A DNA stretch of 64,000 nt from Simmondsia chinensis (taxonomy: Eukaryota; Streptophyta; Magnoliopsida; Caryophyllales; Simmondsiaceae). Shown here in pieces: positions 32,278 to 43,700 of this stretch (its first letter is position 1; each line of letters begins with the position of its first letter). The notes under the pieces were generated by a model, which did no database searches, was not told the DNA's origin, and saw only the letters and a program-made list of their open reading frames with translations. Made by a program: the position numbers and the translations under genes. Where the stretch lies: assembly GCA_018398585.1 (NCBI GenBank), contig JAGTTD010000007.1:8645320-8709319 (forward strand). Reading direction: 5' to 3'.

Positions 32278-32520
32278 TATTACATTTTATGATGTTTTCT
32301 ATTTAATTGTAATTTTCGTTAGTTTAGTTGTTAGTTTCTTAATTAATTTTTGTTAAGATATTTTTGTAGGTTAATTGCCCTATATAAGGGTTGTGTTTCT
32401 TTTCTTTACTTGTACTATACATTTTACATAAAAATAAAACTTCCAGAGAACTAAGTTCTCCTCCAAATCCTCTCATCTCTCTGTCACTTTGCTCTCACCT
32501 CATTTCTTAGCAAATCAACA
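32278..32520 (+). repeat. Copia-B 3' LTR, 243 bp
   Basis: Same length as the 5' LTR and starts TATTACATTTTATGATG directly after GGGGGCG. Ends CAAATCAACA. Confidence 0.95.
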
Positions 32521-32525
32521 AATTG

Positions 32526-32600
32526 AGCTATCAGATAGAGTCAAAGGAATCACCGAATTCTCAATCACATCTCTAGACACTTCAACAGAATTGTTTGAAA
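32526..32600 (-). pseudogene. L1 ORF1 N-terminal remnant beyond Copia-B
   Basis: Minus-strand translation gives 'NNSVEVSRDVIENSVIPL' leading to 'TLSDSSIGNDGGPSRS' once Copia-B and one TSD are removed. This joins it to the segment at 27418. It is too short to identify alone; continuity across the insertion is the evidence. Its 5' limit against Copia-C is unclear. Confidence 0.6.
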
Positions 32601-32852
32601 TAACTAGTTTAATATTTATTTTATTTATGTTTTTTTTTTTGTATTTTATTTGTGTGTACATGTAATAGCTCTAGTTGTAAAGGCTAGTAGTAGACAAGAT
32701 TTACATTTTTAGCTCTAGATCCACATTTCTAGCCTAGAATTTATTAGTTTATTTGTACTATAAATTAGTTTATTTTCATGAATGCGAGTATCAAGCTTAT
32801 TCAAGCAGTTCCCTTGTGTTTCTTTGTTGCCTAAGTTTTTATATTTTTTACA

Positions 32853-32864
32853 TGGTATCAGAGT
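32853..32864 (+). promoter_or_regulatory. Copia-C primer binding site
   Basis: TGGTATCAGAGT immediately follows the LTR end TTACA and is complementary to initiator Met tRNA apart from the last base. Confidence 0.85.
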
Positions 32865-32990
32865 GGATATGAGATCCGATTTTCCTACACATTGTTGCAC
32901 AGCTTGCGACTCCTTCGTCTCCTTTTGTAAGCAGATTTTTTTCCCTCTTGTTACTTGTTTTTTGGTTGAGTTTTATTGCATCCTTTCATA

Positions 32991-34062
32991 ATGTCAAGGG
33001 AAGAAACCAATAAAGTTGTTGCACCGGTTGTCGTTTCAGGGGGAGTTCCTGATATGAATTCTCCCTACTATTTGCATCCCATGGATCATCCGGGATTATC
33101 TGTGCACAAGATATTTTAACTGGCCTCAACTTTCCAGCTTAGAGGCGATCTATCTTTAAAGTTTTTAAAGCTAAAAGAAAAATTGGTTTCCTACATGGAA
33201 CCATTAACAAACCGGACGAAGATTTGCCGGATTTTCTAAATTGGAGCACATGTGATTCTATGGTTTCCTCTTGGCTCACCAACACGGTTTCCAAAGAGAT
33301 TAAGGCTAGCATTGCGTATTTTGGAACTTTGCGCGACATTTGTTTAGATTTAATGAACAGTTTTCTCAAGGTAACGTTCCTCGAGTTTATGAAATCAAAT
33401 GTGAAATTTCACATCTAAAGCACGATAATATGCCAATTTTCGATTATTTTACAAAATTGAGAGCGTTGTGGGATGAACTCTACACTTTTGTAGCTATTCC
33501 ACCTTGCACTTGCAGTTCTGCACAAGCCTTTTCTAGTATTCGGGATATGGAAAGGCTCCTTGACTTATTAATGGGTTTAGATACTTTCTTTTTCAACAAT
33601 TCATTCTAAACTCATGAATACTAAGCCTCTTCCTACCGTTGCTAGTGCCTATTCCACGTTGACTTATTAATGTTGTGGTACAGAAGGCTACTGCCCTTGT
33701 TGTTAAAGGGAACGTTGAGATGGGAGGTGGTTCATTCGTTTCAAATGAACCACCTTCCAAATGCAGTAACCGTTTATTTTGTTCTCATTGTAAGAAGCAG
33801 GGACATTCAAGAGACCGTTGTTATGAGTTGATAGGATATCCCGCAGGGTGGAGACAACACACACAAAACATGGGGGGTAGGGCCGCAGTTGCGGCCGACA
33901 CACCACTAGCAGTAACTGTTGTTGCCAGCTGCTAGTGTTCCAGCAGTGGGGCCCGTAGGGGCCTACAATCCCATTGTGGGACTTTCTGCGACGCAATATT
34001 GACAATTGTTGACCCTCCTTAGTTCCGAGACTAGTCCTCCTTGTGTAAACTTGACAAGTCAA
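32991..34062 (+). pseudogene. gag: Copia-C gag
   Basis: Opens 'MSREETNKVVAPVVVSGGVP' then 'SPYYLHPMDHPGLSVHKI', the UBN2-type gag start. Later frames give 'RFNEQFSQGNVPRVYEIKCE' and 'DNMPIFDYFTKLRALWDELY'. The nucleocapsid knuckle 'CSHCKKQGHSRDRCYELIGY' (about 33781-33840) is intact as C-x2-C-x4-H-x4-C. Several stops and frameshifts are present. CACTA-2 interrupts the element soon after. Confidence 0.9.
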
Positions 34063-34079
34063 GCAAACTACAAAAAAAG

Positions 34080-34450
34080 TGACCATTACCAACAGTAGTA
34101 TTTTAGGTTCTGTTGGTATTAGTTGTACATTACCAACAGCAAAATGTTACTGTTGGTAATGACTCGGAAGGAATAGGAGGTGAAAATAATAAAGATCTAG
34201 TCCCAACAAAAGTAAACTTCTGTTGGTATTGATGTAGTCAATCCCAACAGAAACAAATTCTGTTGCTATTGAGCAGCTCAATGCTAACAGAAATATGTGC
34301 TGTTGGTATTGACTAGTTTAATACTAGCAGAAATAAGTATTGTTGGTATTGACTAGTTCAATGTCTGCAAAAATAAATTTTGTTGGTATTAACTAGATCA
34401 TTACCAAATAAAATAAATTTTGTTAGTATTGACTAAATTAGTACCAATAG
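34080..34450. repeat. CACTA-2 left subterminal repeats
   Basis: Repeated TCTGTTGGTATTGA and AATACCAACAG-type units at roughly 30-60-bp spacing in both orientations, fading at about 34450. These are likely binding sites for an accessory transposition protein. Confidence 0.85.
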
Positions 34451-35089
34451 ATGTATTTATCAATAAACAAAATTTTGGAAAAAATTAGTAATTATAAAAA
34501 ATTTTATTAGAGCAATTCAGATATTAATGCCGTAAAGTTTGATATATCAATTTTATAGTGCCTTTTCTGAAATAATTTTTCAGTTAAAATATAATTAAAA
34601 AATAGTTTAAATGACAATTTGTATTGGTGTAAGTAGGTCCCATTTTTATTCTTTCTTACCGTCATTTAGATGATTTTATAAAATATACATAACTTGTTGT
34701 ATTAAAATATTATTTCACAAAATTTATGAACTAAAAACTTAGTACACTAAACCTCATACTAGTAATAAGTTATAATTGAACATGTATTTTAAATAATTTA
34801 TCTTTAACTAATAATAATAATAATGTTTTCAAAAAATTTTTATTTTCCCTCTTCACTTTCATTGTCCCTCAATTCTTTAATTTTATTTACTTATTTTATT
34901 TTTATATTTATACTTTACTTATTATTAAATTCTAACATTCACTTACGTATCCCTGCCTTACCCAACCACCGGTTACCCTAAACCGTTGATCCTACCAGCT
35001 TGCACCGGCAATCACCATCCACGAGCTCCCCGATGCTCCACCACAATCACAAACACCACCCATTTACATCCATAATATCCCCAAATTTT
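34451..35089. other. CACTA-2 interior, AT-rich
   Basis: No coding sequence or RNA gene recognised. Confidence 0.5.
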
Positions 35090-35500
35090 TTTTGAATAAC
35101 CCAATATCCCCAATTTGTTTTAAAAAATTCAAGGGCTTTGAAAAAGAAAAAAAAAAAAAAAGTAATTCAAAAATAAAGTTACTGTTCAAACCTAACTCAT
35201 TCTCACCTTCTCTCTCGTTCATCTTCATTTCTCACTCTCTCTCTTTGACTCAAACTCAGATGACGACCCGTCGCCATCACCGCCTCGTCGCTATCCCTGC
35301 TCGCCGTCGCCGCTCGCCACGTCACCGTTGTCGCTCGCCACTCATCCTCCATTGCTGCTCGCTTACGGCTCTTCTCTCTCTGTTTGCACCTCTCCCTCTC
35401 TTTTTTCGTTCACGTTTTGGTTAGTTTTTCATTGATTTTTGTTGATTTTTCATATTGCTGTTGATTATGTCTTGAAATTGAACCCTAGACATTGTTTTAA
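35090..35500 (+). other. CACTA-2 leader-like segment (shared with CACTA-1)
   Basis: A CT-rich run (CTCACTCTCTCTCTTTG) precedes a GC-rich stretch full of CGTCGCC/GCTCGC (35258-35350). After it come CTCTCCCTCTC and a T-rich sequence with TTGATTTTTGTTGATTTTTC, then GATTATGTCTTGAAATTGAA..CCCTAGACATTGTTTT. The 110-codon Arg-rich ORF across it (35092-35424) is compositionally odd and is not conserved in CACTA-1, so I do not regard it as a gene. The segment may be the element's own transcription start and first exon, or captured host 5' UTR. Confidence 0.5.
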
Positions 35501-36806
35501 GGTTAAAGAATGGGTCGATTTCTTCTTTTTGTGAAAATAAACCCTATTACACTTTATTTTTGTTAATTTAAGTTAAAATAGCTCCCAAAGTATAAAACCA
35601 ACATTGGTGTTGACCTCTCAAGGTTGCCCTTTTCTCCTTTTGTGGTAAGCTTATATCAATTGGTTGTAAATTTGAGTTATGGATTTCGGTTGTTTGAATT
35701 GAATGTATTTGACCTTTGTAGCAGTATGTTAAGTTTATGATATGCAATCTAGTTAGTTAAGCTAGAACCTTGCTTGGTTGGTTGTGAATTTCATAATTTC
35801 TGGAGTAATGTTCCAACTTATATGAACTTTGAATTGAACTTCACAGGTTAAATTCTATTCTGATAACGTATTTGTAAAACAATTCCAGATCAGACTGTCA
35901 ACCACTAGGTTAATATTTTTGAAAAATTTAATGCTCTAAAGCTAAACTGGGATGTTATCAAACGGTTGAGAAAGATTTGAGGCCTTAGTTGCTGATTTCA
36001 TAGTTGATAGTTTCATAACATATGACTTCGAGCTCAAATGTAAAAAATTAGCTAAAAAGTTATGTTTTGGTAATTGGTATTGGAATATCATGTTGAGCAT
36101 ATCATTTTGGCATGTCTAATCACTTTTCTTTATTTATTATTTTTTAGAATTAGAAATGTTGTGAAATACCTTGGATTAGTATTCTATTATTTCAGTTAGG
36201 CCTTCAAATAAGTGCCCTAAGGTACGCCTTTTTACAGATCATCGAATACTTACTGATTGGTTCATTAGCATGGCAACTTTCTATGTTTTTTGTCATTATG
36301 AAAGTTTACGAGCATAGTGTGTATGATTTTTTTAGGATACGGGGTTAAATTAACAAATTTCGATAGGTTTTTACAAGTAATCTACTCTTTATATGTTATC
36401 TCTTGTTCTTTTATCAACAACTACATTAAAATGTGAAACATTCATGGGCTCTTTGATATATGTTTGAGTATCTAGAGTTTTGAAACTATACTCTAAATAC
36501 CTACTTATAACTTTCCATCATGTCTTGCTTTCATTTTGTTATACAATAAATGATTTGCCTATGTTCTTTGACATGGCACTCAGAACCATGTAAGTTTCTA
36601 AGACTTAGTTTAGTGCAAATGTAATGGGCATTTGATTCCATGGTTATAATTCTTATGTCCACTAAACGATTCTTGGACACTCAGGTACATTTGTATTGGG
36701 CATTTGCTTCTAGTGAATTTGATTTCCTGCTTCAAAATTTTTTTGATGAACCATTGTTGCATAAAGTATAATTTTGTATATTTCAGCGATCAATTGTGCT
36801 TTATTC
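35501..36806. other. CACTA-2 interior, no gene recognised
   Basis: T-rich and intron-like in composition, with no ORF of note. If the upstream segment is a first exon, this could be intron sequence, but no conserved exon is visible downstream. Confidence 0.45.
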
Positions 36807-37331
36807 CCTTGCTTCCAAAGAACTATTTAGAGTTAGATGAGATAAGAAGGGAAAGGAGATGAGAAATAGAGAGAGTTAGATGAGAGAGAGAAAGTTGATC
36901 TCAAAATGAGATTATTGTTGATACTTTGATTGAATTTGATTGAATCCTCAGATTATTACATCAACTACTATTTATAGCAAATCTAGTACATTGAGTCAAG
37001 ACATAAGCTCCTAACCAACTAACTAAAATATCTACTAACTTAACTACCTAAGACTTATGGCCCAAGACCACAACTGTGCCTGCTTACTGCAGGTCTTATT
37101 ACAATGTAGGGAGATATTTGCACCTTATTACAACGTAGCTAATGGAACTAATACTAACGATGCACCAAACTTAACTAGGACCATTACAATGCAGCTAAAA
37201 AGCTTATTACAATGCAGTAAGAGGCTAACAACCGCAATAATAGACAATGCTCAGCAACAGAATCAGCAACAACAACACAGCAGCAGTACAACTAACACCC
37301 AACAGCTCAAATCTTGAAATCTCGGATCATA
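36807..37331 (-). mobile_element. solo LTR related to Gypsy-B, inside CACTA-2
   Basis: Shares the Gypsy-B LTR layout: GCTTCCAAAGA near the start, GATGAGAAATAGAGAGAG, TACATTGAGTCAAGACA, and the end GATCATAACA. The middle differs and contains GCAGTAAGAGGC and CAACAACAACAC tracts. Both internal coding regions and a second LTR are absent. I could not identify a 5-bp TSD, so the left limit is approximate. Strand follows Gypsy-B. Confidence 0.6.
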
Positions 37332-38930
37332 ACAAGTTTCTTTTTGCAGTTATTCTGATTTTGGTGTATGCTTTTGTTTCTTGTTATTCATCTTGAATTA
37401 ATTATCTTGTAGGTCTTGTTGACAGGATTTAGAAGCCTTCACCACTTTTTGAAGCAACTCCTAGTGACGTTCATGGATTAACATTAGCAAGTAAGTATAT
37501 TAACTAGTATTTCTGTGATATAATTGAGTGAATCATATTGAGTGGATCATTTATTTGGCGTTTTTATTCTTTCTGTGATATAATTGAGTGAATCATATTG
37601 ACTATTGTTGCTTCTTAGAAACATTTTCTCCATTAGACTCAAATTTAGGTAACTCTGAAATGTATTGTAAATGGTTATAATGAAATAGATGTACTCAAGG
37701 TAGTTATGTGTTACTTGTGTTTAATTTGATGCCAAGGAGAAACCTAGTGATATGTTGGTTGTGTTCATTCCCTGTTTAAGAAGCCATTGTTTTGGAAAAT
37801 GTATCTCGCAAGTTTCGTGAATATAGGCACCCAAGCAAACTGTTATATAGTTTGGTGGATTTTGATAGATTACAAATCCTTTTTCTTCATATGTTTGATA
37901 CATTGGAAGCTAAATAGGGTTTGCAAATAAAGATTTTCAGATATGTTTGTGTCTGCTAGACCATGTGGGAGTTTACTTTTGAAAGACTCATCCTTTATAA
38001 CTAGCAAATACTAGAAACCGTCTATACATAACTGGTTTTTTATGGGGATACTGATATATATATATATATAGTTCAATTGTTTGTGTGTATGTTTGACGTT
38101 TTCAATGTATTTATAAAGTATAATGATTCCATTTTTCATGTGATAATACTGCAGTTTGGTGAATATTTCTTGGGAGACAGCTGCATTTGAGGGAAATATA
38201 CATTGACATTATTGATGCTTATGAGTTAATAACCATATTAATTGGGAGCTCACATTCTTATGATTGTTTACCAATGAATAGCTCTAGAATGCATATGAAT
38301 TTGCATGAGTTAGTACATGAGGCTTATACGTTAAGAGATGTAGAGGAAATTATGACATACTCCTTTCCAAATTCAGATATAGGAGTTGAACTTTCTATTA
38401 CATCATGCAAATATGAATGTTTTAGTGTCATAATATACTCCAATAGAAAGTCATGTTGTCTATTTACTAAGGAAATCCTTATGATGTTGTGTATAGGCTC
38501 TATGACAATGTTTTAGTGTAATAATTTGCCTTTATGCTAAAAAATTGTGATCAAGCTTATGTTGTTGTTTAATGTCTCTATTGGTCATTGTCATAGGAAA
38601 ATGGAAGATCATTGGATGATGAGCTTAATCACGAATGTGAAGAGAAAGATTTGCCGAGGAAGATTTGCCGAGGAAGATTATGTGTTGGAAGATATATGAT
38701 GTTGGTTGTTCTTATTGTAGACAAATTACTTAGAACTTTTGGGTAGATGATGGATTTTTCTTTTTAGCTATTTGTACGACTAGTTAGATTAGATTTTGGA
38801 TGGAGTTGTAGATTTGTATTGGATGCTTTGCTTTTGTTGTGGATTAAACATGGATGGAGTTGTATACATTTTGGATGCAATGATAGATTTGATTATATAA
38901 ATTGGTAAATTGTTGTGATGAGGTAATGCC
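37332..38930. other. CACTA-2 3' interior, unidentified ORF at 38187-38516
   Basis: Mostly AT-rich. One 109-codon plus-strand ORF (38187-38516, beginning 'MREIYIDIIDAYELITILIG') is the longest open frame but matches nothing I recognise. A short tandem GAGGAAGATTTGCC repeat occurs at about 38650-38680. This could be the remains of a transposase or of a captured gene; the sequence alone does not say. Confidence 0.35.
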
Positions 38931-38934
38931 ACCC

Positions 38935-39370
38935 ACAAACTATGTTTTTGATATAGAGAGTAGCAATATGAAATTATTGTTGGTAATAACAAAATAAGTC
39001 TTTGGTAGTATACCTTTTGCCAATAGATATTGTTTTGTTGGTAAAACTTTTATCAACAGAAAATTTTTTGTTGGTATATTATTTACCAATAAAGAATTTG
39101 TTATTGGTAATATCCTTTACCAATAGAAAATATTTTGTTGGTAGTACCCTTTACCAACAAAAAGCTTTTGTTGGTATAATTTTTACCAACAAATAAACAA
39201 TAGTAGCTATTGTAGAGGTATTACCAACAACTTCAAATTTCTGTTGGTAAAGCCTTTACCAACAGTGGCAATACCAACAGTGTACCAACAAACCGATTTC
39301 TGTTGGTAAAGCCTTTACTAACAGAAAAATTGCCATTGCCAACAACAATCATGCTGTTGGTAGTAGTCAC
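38935..39370. repeat. CACTA-2 right subterminal repeats
   Basis: A dense alternating array of TTACCAACA and TGTTGGTA units, about 20 copies up to 39360, mirroring the left array. The plus-strand ORF at 39002-39196 is a shadow of the repeats. Confidence 0.9.
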
Positions 39371-39387
39371 TTTTTTTTGTAGTGGCT

Positions 39388-39780
39388 TTGTTTAATGACA
39401 ATGTGTGGATATCAATATGGGTGCTTTCGATCATATGGTTTCGACAGACATTATTTTGGACAATTTTTTCGTTAATACTATTACCAAACGGTTCATGTTT
39501 ACTGGTTTCTCATATAGGGTTGGCCACGATTTTCAATGATCCTGTCCTCAGGGAAGTGTTAAGAATTCCCGATTTTCATTGCAATTTATTTTCTGTGAGC
39601 AAATTGACTAGAGATAGAAATTGTGCATTAACTTTTTACCCTAAATTTTGTGTTAGACATGATCTACGATCAAGGAGGCTAATTGGAATGGGTAGAGAGC
39701 AAGTTGGGATATACCTGCTGGACAGTTCAGTTGCTCCAAGAGCCGCCCGAGTGGAGATTTCTACGAAAGAGGCTATTTAG
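39388..39780 (+). pseudogene. Copia-C aspartic protease (frameshifted)
   Basis: One frame gives 'INMGAFDHMVSTDIILDNF', the degenerate D-T-G-A-x-D-H-M active site with the first Asp-Thr replaced. Another gives 'VLREVLRIPDFHCNLFSVSK' and 'GMGREQVGIYLLD', the end of the protease domain. A frameshift lies near 39500 and a stop at 39778. The catalytic Asp is lost. Confidence 0.85.
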
Positions 39781-40742
39781 TTGCATCGTAGGTTGGGGCA
39801 TGTCCCTTTTTCTAAGTTATCTAGTTTTTTGCATTTGGATTTTGGACCAAGTTTGGATATTGTTTGTGATTCATGTTATCAGGCTAAGCAGACTCGGTTA
39901 CCTTTTCCTGTTTCTATTACCAAGATTAATTCATGTTTTGAATTAATTCACTGCGATATTTGGGGTCCTTATTGTACTGTATCCTTGACTGGTGCTCGTT
40001 TCTTTCTTACTATTGTTGATGACTATAGTAGATGTACGTGGGTGTATCTGATGCGAGACAAATCTTAGTCTCACAAGATTCTCATGGATTTCTGTTAGTT
40101 AGTACAAACTTAGTATAGCTTGCAGATGAAGTAAGTGATGAGTGATAATGGTGCGGAATTTTTGTTTGGACCTTTGCTTGATTTTTATGCAGGAAAAGAG
40201 ATACAAATTCAAAACTCGTGTAGGGGCACGCCACAACAAAATGGTGTTGTGGAGAGGAAACATCATCATCTTTTGGAAGTTTCATGTGCTTTACAGCTCG
40301 AAGCAGGGCTTCCGATACAATTTTGGAGAGAATTTGTTCTAACAGTAGCATATTTAATTAATCTCATGCCTTCTCCTCGGTTGCAGAATAGGAGTCCATA
40401 CGAGATACAGCTTGGTAAAATTCCTTCATATACTCACTTACGTACTTTGGATTTTTATGTTACATTCATAATAAAGATCATAGCGGTGATAAGTTTGGGT
40501 CTCGTGCTAATTGGTGCATATTTATAGGATATTATCACGGAAAGAAAGGATATAAAGTATATGATTTGGATAATAGAAAAATTGATGTTTCCCGTGATGT
40601 AATATTTTTGTGAAAATGAATTTCCATTTCTTCAAGAACATAAAGAGAATGCTACGATAAAAGATCAATTTGAGCTTATTCGGTTTTAGGATGATGCTGC
40701 TAGAAAATTATGTCAGGTGGCCCAACCACCGAAGTCAACCGT
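39781..40742 (+). pseudogene. Copia-C integrase
   Basis: 'HRRLGHVPFSKLSSFLHLDF' and 'CDSCYQAKQTRLPFPVSITK' form the HHCC zinc domain. The core carries 'CDIWGPY', 'VMSDNGAEFLFGPL' and 'GTPQQNGVVERKHHHLLEVS', so D, D and E are all present. Stops at 40066 and near 40100 break it. It ends at 'VAQPPKSTV' (40742), where the LTR-repeat block starts. Confidence 0.9.
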
Positions 40743-43700
40743 GTTGGGAAAATTTATGAATTTTGTTGGAAAAATAAACTCTGATGCCGACTATTGGGTT
40801 CACAGTTCTCAACTACGGTCATAACAATAGACACCTATTAGAGCACTTAGAGTAGGAGACTCTTCTCTCTGCCTAAGCCCCCGGTTGGAGAGTCAAGCTT
40901 TGTCACACCTCACATGCAAGAGATCCCGGTTTACCCTAATACGGATTGTTTAGACGAATTTTAAAAATTCGCCCTAGTTTTATAAAGTTAACGCAGCGGA
41001 ATAGATTTAGAATTCATAACTCTAAACTTAGGGTCAATTTAAAATTCTTAATTTTAAATCTGTTGACTTAAAGTCATAATTTAAATCAACAGATCTAAAT
41101 TCTTAATTTAGATCTATAGGCCTTTTGCTATAATACATTCATAGCAATACTTAAACTCAAATAGGCATAATAACATATACTGTAAATAAATATAAAAGCG
41201 AAAAGAATAAGGAAAGAAGAATACACCTGGAATTGCTTCAATAATAAAGAATATCAAGAAAATCGAGACCCCGCGATCTTCTACGCAATGACCTCAAACT
41301 GCCCGGAGGGTGGGCTCCAAAAAATATTAAACTAGGAAAGAAAAATTTTAATGAAAAATTTTCTCTCCAATTAGGTCTCTGAAATAATTTTCAGAAAACA
41401 AAAATAATTTATTTTGATTGAATGCCAAACCCTTGGAATAGGTACCTTTATCTATAGGAGTATGCCGGAACGAAAAAAATTACAAAACTACCGATGTGGG
41501 ATGCGCAGAAATTAATTCCAATTAAAATACAAAATGCAGTTTTACAAAACTAAACAACCCCAAAATGCGTCGTTTCAATTCAAAGCAAAATCGTGCTCTT
41601 TTTTTATTTTGAACAAAGCGTGACACGTGGAGAGCTGCGATTTGCCCTCCCGTGCTCATGCGGATCACCATCCGAATAGCCAACGTGCGACACATATCGC
41701 GCGCTGGTTGGTCGATCTGTGAGCACACGGATCCAGCCCTGTGCGACTATTTCGTGCCTTTTTTTTTGCTTTGTTTCCCACATGTACAAATTCATCTTAT
41801 GAATTTTAATTTTTCAAAATTATTTTATTTTATAATTTTAACTTTTATTCATCTCATGAATGATGTTTGGCAAAATTCAATTTACCTATCTCATGGATAA
41901 ATAATTCATCTCATAAATTCTTTGATATTTTTCCGATGGTAATAAATACAGAGGCTTGTGCAGGGACTTTATGGACAATTTAAATCGAACTCCAAAGGGT
42001 TAAATTAATCATCTCATGAAATAATTTAATTATCATTTAATAAGATTTAATTCCACTAAATAAACCTCACTACACTCTAGACTGAAATTATTTATTCGAT
42101 ATCTCCCTAATAGACTGTATTGATGATAATAACCCCTCCACTAGATGTCCATGACAAAGGATAAATATAACCACTACCATTATCCTTCTCATAGCTTCTT
42201 TATTAGTTATAGACTCGCCTTTCACTAAATAATTTATTTATACTTGAACATAATCACAGTATAAATTCTAAATGTCAAACACTTGAAATACTTTGGCCAA
42301 AGTTTGCGAACTATTCAAATATTTGAGAATCAACTAAGGGAGACACCTATATCTCATAAGAGAGTGTATATCCCCTATTGAATACCTGATCCTTGTCACA
42401 CTTCGCGCCGCTACCCAGTGTACGTGGGATTTTAGTTATTCGTTTAGACCTTACTTATAGTACACCAAAGTAACTAACGCTTCATGAACAAGTCCATAAT
42501 ACCCTCAGGATTTAGAGTCGTCGTTTAAACAATACAACATGAATCACTCATCTCTGAAGCTAAACTTTCAGAAAATTTTTAATTTTTAATTGAAGCTAAA
42601 CCTTAATTTCAGTACCCCTATTTATAGTAGGCTATTAGACTGAAAAAAGCTCAAAAGGTCCATGTGCGATTGAAATTAACAATGAAAATGACACAAAAAC
42701 GATGTCGTTTTGCCCAGGGGGAGTTCTGCCTTTTGACGTGTCCTTCATGCCACGTGTCACGCATTTATTGGTCTGCACCTAACATCCTAGATGGCCCCAT
42801 TGGGGCACCCAGGAGCTTGCCACGTGGCACGCTCCCATTGGCCCCCCTGTGGCCTCTAGCGCACAACACGTCATAAGCTAGCTGGCTAGAGTTGTAAAAC
42901 GCGGATTGCCACTATGTAAAATAATTTTTTTGTTTTTGTTTTACTTTGTTTCCTAGTAAAAATTTATCTTATAAATTTTAATTTTTTTAAGTTATTTTAT
43001 TTTATAATTTTAACTTTTATTCATCTAATAAGTAATGCTTTGAATATTCAAATTTATTTATCTTATGAATTCTTTAATATTTTTGTGACGGTATTAAAAT
43101 AGAGGCTTGCGCAGGGATCTCAGTGATAATTTAAATTTAACTCTAAATGGGTTAAATTAATTACCATTTAATATGACTTAATTCCACTGAGTAAATCTCA
43201 CTGCATTCTAGACTTAAATTATTTATTTGATAATTCTCAAATATACTATATTGATAACAATAACCCCTCTACTAGATATCTATGAGAAAAATAACTATAA
43301 CTACTGCCATTATTTTTCTCACAACTTTTTCATTAGTTCCTGACTCGCCCTTTTCTAAATAATTCATTTATATTTGAATACTATAAATTCTAAATGTCAA
43401 ACACTGGGAACATTTTGGCCAAAGTTTCCGAATTAATTCAAATATTTGCAAATCAATTAAGGGGACATCTAAATATCATAAGAGACTATAGATTTCATAT
43501 TGAATACTTGATCCATGTGCCGTTACCCAATGCACGTAGGACTTTGGCCATTTATTGAGACATGACTTATAATACATCAAGATAACTAACATTCCATACA
43601 CGGGTCCAAAATACTCTCAAGATTTATAGTTGTCGTTCAAATAGTACATCATGAATCACTCATTTCCGATGGTAGTCTAGAAACAAGTAACTCACATGGT

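Larger units (their letters stand above)
27424..32520 (+). mobile_element. Copia-B: full-length LTR retrotransposon, 5097 bp
   Basis: Both LTRs are 243 bp and the TSD AATTG is perfect (27419-27423 and 32521-32525). Order is LTR, PBS, gag, protease, integrase, RT, RNase H, LTR. The LTRs begin TATTACATTT rather than TG, though both end CAACA; see findings. I count about ten differences between the LTRs, roughly 4 percent, so this is one of the younger insertions. It disrupts L1 ORF1. Stops and frameshifts are spread through gag and pol. Confidence 0.95.
17488..32600 (-). mobile_element. L1-type LINE split by Gypsy-A and Copia-B
   Basis: On the minus strand the host element runs ORF1 (32526 to about 32600, then 26290-27418), ORF2 endonuclease (about 25640-26260), ORF2 reverse transcriptase (about 23800-25200) and C-terminal zinc-knuckle/zf-RVT region (23342-23650, then 17591-18024). 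Just beyond lies a poly(T) on the plus strand (17491-17503), the expected poly(A) tail. Gypsy-A (18025-23336) and Copia-B (27424-32520) are inserted with exact 5-bp TSDs. The 5' limit near 32600 is not resolved, and I found no convincing TSD for the LINE itself. All ORFs contain stops. Confidence 0.85.
34066..39384 (+). mobile_element. CACTA-2: non-autonomous CACTA transposon, 5319 bp
   Basis: The left end reads AACTACAAAAAAAGTGACC (first base C changed to A). The right end, reverse complemented, reads CACTACAAAAAAAAGTGAC. The 3-bp flanks are GCA (34063-34065) and GCT (39385-39387). Both subterminal regions are dense with CTGTTGGTA / TACCAACAG repeats, a different motif from CACTA-1. The interior contains the leader-like block shared with CACTA-1 (35210-35500) and a Gypsy-type solo LTR (about 36807-37331). 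No TNPA/TNPD transposase is recognisable. After excision and removal of one TSD the Copia-C frame reads T-S-Q-A-L-F-N-D. Confidence 0.9.
32640..40742 (+). mobile_element. Copia-C: LTR retrotransposon (gag to integrase), interrupted by CACTA-2
   Basis: The 5' LTR remnant ends TTTTTTACA at 32852, followed by the PBS TGGTATCAGAGT (32853-32864). Gag, protease and integrase follow, with CACTA-2 at 34066-39384 in between. The element stops at 40742 within the integrase-RT linker, where an LTR-repeat block begins. RT, RNase H and the 3' LTR are not seen. It is similar in sequence to Copia-D on the other strand. Confidence 0.85.

Noticed and set aside
17470..32660. TSD for the L1 LINE (TTTTGTATT near both ends)
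   Set aside because: The match is short, T-rich and lies beside homopolymers, so it cannot be told from chance.
35092..35424. 110-codon Arg-rich ORF on the plus strand in CACTA-2
   Set aside because: It crosses an A-rich run and a GC-rich simple-sequence block, is not conserved in the homologous CACTA-1 segment, and has no recognisable domain.
38187..38516. 109-codon ORF as a CACTA transposase exon
   Set aside because: No TNPD or TNPA motif is recognisable and no adjoining exon with conserved sequence was seen.
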